Source of the DNA: PBB1 sp031390425
GTDB taxonomy: Bacteria > Pseudomonadota > Gammaproteobacteria > Burkholderiales > Burkholderiaceae_C
DNA: 8,508 nt
Reading direction: 5' to 3'
Assembly: GCA_031390425.1 (NCBI GenBank)
Contig: JANMTL010000284.1
Location: 1-8,508 of the forward strand
A model generated the notes under the pieces. The model was not told the origin of the DNA. It did no database searches and was given only the letters and a program-made list of their open reading frames with translations. The position numbers and the translations under genes were made by a program. Positions within the stretch are counted from its first letter, which is position 1. Every line of letters begins with the position of its first letter. Positions 6,248 through 8,508 of the stretch are shown one piece after another.

Positions 6248-6251
6248 GGGG
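6215..6251 (+). repeat. REP-like palindromic element, copy 2, overlapping the 3' end of mcl
   Basis: CCCTCGCCCC (6217-6226), loop TTT, GGGGAGAGGG (6230-6239) make a 10-bp stem with one mismatch, followed by TAGGGTGAGGGG. The core is the same as copy 1 at 4142-4166, in the same orientation. It sits inside the mcl reading frame and provides codons LPRPFGERVG plus the TGA stop (6245-6247), so it seems to have replaced or extended the original gene end. Confidence 0.78.
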
Positions 6252-6288
6252 CCGCACGCCACCGCTGGTGGTCACTCGCGGCCCTCAC
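6244..6288 (+). other. Nested stem-loop spanning the mcl stop codon
   Basis: GTGAGGGGCCGC (6244-6255) pairs with GCGGCCCTCAC (6278-6288): 11 bp with one bulged G. The 22-base loop holds a second hairpin, CCACC (6259-6263), GCT, GGTGG (6267-6271). The mcl TGA lies in the left arm. There is no T tract downstream, so it is not a standard terminator. It could stabilise the mcl 3' end, partly separate mcl from fhs expression, or be part of the adjoining repeat element. Confidence 0.6.
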
Positions 6289-6327
6289 GCCAGCGTCGAA
6301 ACCAATCAACAACCCACGGAAACACGC

Positions 6328-8001
6328 ATGGCATCCGACCTCGACATCGCGCAACAAGCCACGATGCATCGCATCAACCAGGTGGCCGCGCGGATCGGCA
6401 TCCCCGACGACGCACTCGAACCCTACGGCCACTACAAGGCGAAGATCTCGCTGGAGTACCTGAACACGCTGGCCGACCGCCCCGACGGCAAGCTGATCCT
6501 GGTGACCGCGATCAGCCCGACACCGGCCGGCGAAGGCAAGACGACCACCACCGTGGGCCTGGGCGACGCGCTGAACCGCATCGGCAAGAAAACCATGATC
6601 TGCCTGCGCGAGCCTTCACTGGGCCCGGTGTTCGGCGTCAAGGGCGGCGCGGCCGGTGGCGGCTATTCGCAGATCGTGCCGATGGAAGACATCAACCTGC
6701 ACTTCACCGGCGACTTCCACGCGATCGGCACGGCGCACAACCTGCTGTCGGCGCTGATCGACAACCACATCAGCCAGGGCAACGAGCTGCGCATCGACCC
6801 GCGGCTGATCCAGTGGAAGCGCGTCGTCGACATGAACGACCGCGCGCTGCGCAAGATCGTCGTCGGCATGGGCGGCCCGGCCAACGGCTTCGTGCGCGAG
6901 GACGGCTACGACATCGTCGTGGCGTCGGAGGTGATGGCGATCCTGTGTCTGGCGCTGTCGCGCCGCGACCTGAAAGAGCGCCTCGGCCGCATCATCATCG
7001 GCTACACGCAGGGCGACCGCAAACCGGTCTATGCCAGCGACCTGAAGGCGCAAGGCGCGATGGCGGCGCTGCTGAAGGACGCGATCGAGCCGAACCTGGT
7101 GCAGACGCTCGAGAACAACCCGGCCATCATCCACGGCGGCCCGTTCGCCAACATCGCGCACGGCTGCAATTCGGTCACTGCCACCAAGGCCGGGCTGAAG
7201 CTGGCCGACTACGTGGTCACCGAAGCCGGCTTCGGCGCCGACCTGGGCGCCGAGAAATTCATCGACATCAAGTGCCGCATGGCCGGCCTGCACCCGGCGG
7301 CGGTGGTGCTGGTAGCCACCATCCGCGCACTGAAATTCCACGGCGGCGTCAAGAAAGAAGACCTGGACCAGGAAAACCTCGACGCGCTCGACAAGGGCAT
7401 CGTCAACATCGAACGCCACCTGCAAAACATCAACGAGCATTACGGCCTGCCGTGCGTGGTGTCGGTCAACCACTTCACCTTCGACACCGACGCCGAAATT
7501 GCGTTGCTGAAAGGCCGCATCGAAGCGCTCGGCGGCCGCTTCGTCGTGGCCCGCCACTGGGCCGAAGGCGGCCGGGGCGCCGAGGACCTGGCGCGCGCCG
7601 TGGTCGATCTGGCCGAGAACGGCCACGGTCGCCACCGATTCGTCTACGAAGACACCGACACGCTGCAAACCAAGATCACCAAGGTCGCGACCAAGATCTA
7701 CGGCGCCGGACAGGTGACCTTCACCGATGCGGCGCGCCGACACCTCGACGAGTGGACGCACGAGCACGGCCACTTCCCGGTGTGCATGGCGAAGACGCAG
7801 ATGTCGTTTTCGGCCGACCCGTCGGTGCGCGGCGCGCCGAGCGGCCACACGCTGAACGTGCGCGAAGTGCGGCTGGCCAACGGCGCCGGTTTCGTCGTCG
7901 CGATCTGCGGCGACATGATGACGATGCCCGGTCTGCCGAAGGTGCCGTCGGCCGAACGGATCGACATCGACGACAACGGGAAGGTGTCGGGGTTGTTTTG
8001 A
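6328..8001 (+). CDS. fhs: Formate-tetrahydrofolate ligase (formyltetrahydrofolate synthetase)
   Basis: This enzyme (called FtfL in methylotrophs) uses ATP to join formate to tetrahydrofolate, giving 10-formyl-H4F, the entry of C1 units into the assimilatory branch completed by FchA and MtdA. The 557-residue protein has full family length. It shows the P-loop TPAGEGKTTTT (65-75), the first family signature GVKGGAAGGGY (103-113) and the second VATIRALKFHGG (329-340). Other blocks are REPSLGPVFG (94-103), HNLLSALIDNH (137-147), GPFANIAHGCNS (271-282) and the C-terminal GDMMTMPGLPK. ATG 6328 has a weak CGGA seven bases upstream. The frame is open much further upstream, through mcl in another frame, which is not coding there. 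It follows mcl by 80 bases and ends 37 bases from the converging toxin gene, with no clear terminator between. Confidence 0.97.
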   Translation: MASDLDIAQQATMHRINQVAARIGIPDDALEPYGHYKAKISLEYLNTLADRPDGKLILVTAISPTPAGEGKTTTTVGLGDALNRIGKKTMICLREPSLGPVFGVKGGAAGGGYSQIVPMEDINLHFTGDFHAIGTAHNLLSALIDNHISQGNELRIDPRLIQWKRVVDMNDRALRKIVVGMGGPANGFVREDGYDIVVASEVMAILCLALSRRDLKERLGRIIIGYTQGDRKPVYASDLKAQGAMAALLKDAIEPNLVQTLENNPAIIHGGPFANIAHGCNSVTATKAGLKLADYVVTEAGFGADLGAEKFIDIKCRMAGLHPAAVVLVATIRALKFHGGVKKEDLDQENLDALDKGIVNIERHLQNINEHYGLPCVVSVNHFTFDTDAEIALLKGRIEALGGRFVVARHWAEGGRGAEDLARAVVDLAENGHGRHRFVYEDTDTLQTKITKVATKIYGAGQVTFTDAARRHLDEWTHEHGHFPVCMAKTQMSFSADPSVRGAPSGHTLNVREVRLANGAGFVVAICGDMMTMPGLPKVPSAERIDIDDNGKVSGLF

Positions 8002-8038
8002 GGGGCTGGTGCCGGCTGCGCTGAGCGACCCGCCGTTG

Positions 8039-8314
8039 CTATCTGTCTTCGCGGGAGTGCCACAGCCGCAGGATCCAGATGGCATCGTCCACCAACTCGT
8101 AGCGCAGTTCGCAGTTGCCCACCAACCAGCGGCGCACATCGCGCGGCTTGAACTCGGCCAGCGGAGCCCCCAGGCGCGGCTGGGTCAGTAAGAGTTCAGG
8201 CGCTGCTGTCAGCTTCTGGAACAACACCATCGCCGCCTGGGGGCTCACTGGTTGCAGGAAAGCATGCAGCCGATCCAGGTCACCCAGCGCGTGACGGGTC
8301 CAGATGATCTTCAC
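8039..8314 (-). CDS. ParE/RelE-family type II toxin
   Basis: A 91-residue protein starting KIIWTRHALGDLDRLHAFL (after the initiator), the alpha-helical hairpin typical of ParE/RelE toxins, with RRWLVGNCELRYELVDD in the beta-sheet and the C-terminal ILRLWHSREDR (about 81-91), a strong ParE-type ending. ParE members poison DNA gyrase and RelE members cut mRNA on the ribosome; the C-terminus favours ParE-like, but the target cannot be told from sequence. The frame is open to 8362 with an ATG, but the preferred start is GTG 8314-8312: it overlaps the antitoxin stop as GTGA and begins at the conserved KIIWT block. This coupling keeps toxin synthesis dependent on antitoxin translation. It converges on fhs. 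Accessory genes of this kind often mark a more variable region. Confidence 0.88.
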   Translation of the reverse strand: MKIIWTRHALGDLDRLHAFLQPVSPQAAMVLFQKLTAAPELLLTQPRLGAPLAEFKPRDVRRWLVGNCELRYELVDDAIWILRLWHSREDR

Positions 8315-8508
8315 GACGTGGGCAGTGGCAACGGTGTGTCTGTCCCGAGGCTGGTCGCCCAAGCCTTGACTTGGTCGTGCGCGACGCCCCTGCCCGCATC
8401 GACATCGGCCAGCGCCTCCAGCGTCAACCGATGGCGATCTTCTTCGAGTTCGACCCAGGCCGCCAAGGCCTGCTTCATCACCCAGCCACGTGAGCGATCG
8501 AGTCGTTC
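8311..8508 (-). CDS. CopG/ribbon-helix-helix antitoxin (ParD-like), N-terminus cut by window edge
   Basis: The 65 visible codons read from the right edge: ERLDRSRGWVMKQALAAWV, then EEDRHRLTLEALADVDAG, then HDQVKAWATSLG and a Pro-rich end PLPLPTS before TGA (8313-8311). RSRGWVMKQAL is the second helix of a ribbon-helix-helix DNA-binding domain, whose strand and first helix lie beyond the window. The acidic/helical remainder (about 20-52), including LEALADVDAGRG, is the toxin-binding part of this antitoxin group. It lies directly upstream of the toxin with a four-base stop/start overlap (GTGA). RHH antitoxins normally repress their own operon; that promoter is not visible here. Confidence 0.85.
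   Translation of the reverse strand, partial: ERLDRSRGWVMKQALAAWVELEEDRHRLTLEALADVDAGRGVAHDQVKAWATSLGTDTPLPLPTS

Noticed and set aside
6616..8139. 507-residue minus-strand open frame opposite fhs
   Set aside because: Its product is rich in Arg, Ala, His and Val as expected from the antisense of a GC-rich gene. The plus strand encodes a complete Fhs with all family signatures.
8315..8362. Longer toxin start at ATG 8362
   Set aside because: The extra 16 residues overlap the antitoxin and are not toxin-like. The GTG at 8314 gives the usual KIIWT start and the GTGA overlap.

Overview
The window is GC-rich chromosomal DNA with tightly packed genes and typical proteobacterial features: a heptose kinase for LPS core, a YchJ protein, a CCA-encoding tRNA-Ala and FabI. 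The proteins and GC-rich codon use suggest a betaproteobacterium, probably Burkholderiales of the Rubrivivax/Leptothrix/Methylibium type. That placement is an inference; no rRNA is present to fix it. The most informative content is a set of five serine-cycle (C1 assimilation) genes, which points to a methylotroph or facultative methylotroph.

Layout. Positions 1-132 (minus) hold the N-terminus of the heptose-7-phosphate kinase RfaE1/HldE, cut by the window edge. A 373-base divergent gap with a perfect 14-bp palindrome separates it from a secreted ComEA-type helix-hairpin-helix protein (506-871, plus), which is followed by a C(TTCG)G hairpin. Next come a YchJ-like protein (953-1348), tRNA-Ala(CGC) (1388-1463), three imperfect 10-bp repeats, a strong intrinsic terminator and fabI (1792-2580). 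Converging on fabI is the minus-strand set hprA (4179-5129), mtdA (3236-4099), fchA (2596-3219). Diverging from hprA across 104 bp are mcl (5234-6247) and fhs/ftfL (6328-8001) on the plus strand. At the right edge is a minus-strand type II toxin-antitoxin pair: a RHH antitoxin (8311-8508, cut) and a ParE/RelE-type toxin (8039-8314) with a GTGA overlap.

How the genes work together. Fhs joins formate to tetrahydrofolate, FchA converts between formyl- and methenyl-folate, and MtdA reduces methenyl- to methylene-folate with NADPH. Methylene-folate then supplies the serine hydroxymethyltransferase reaction that opens the serine cycle. HprA reduces hydroxypyruvate to glycerate, and Mcl cleaves malyl-CoA to acetyl-CoA and glyoxylate. 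The window does not contain serine-glyoxylate aminotransferase, glycerate kinase, PEP carboxylase, malate thiokinase or serine hydroxymethyltransferase, so these must lie elsewhere.

I see no clearly new system. The most unusual observation is a dispersed palindromic (REP-like) element that supplies the last codons and the stop codon of mcl and runs into a second hairpin. A sister copy lies between hprA and mtdA.
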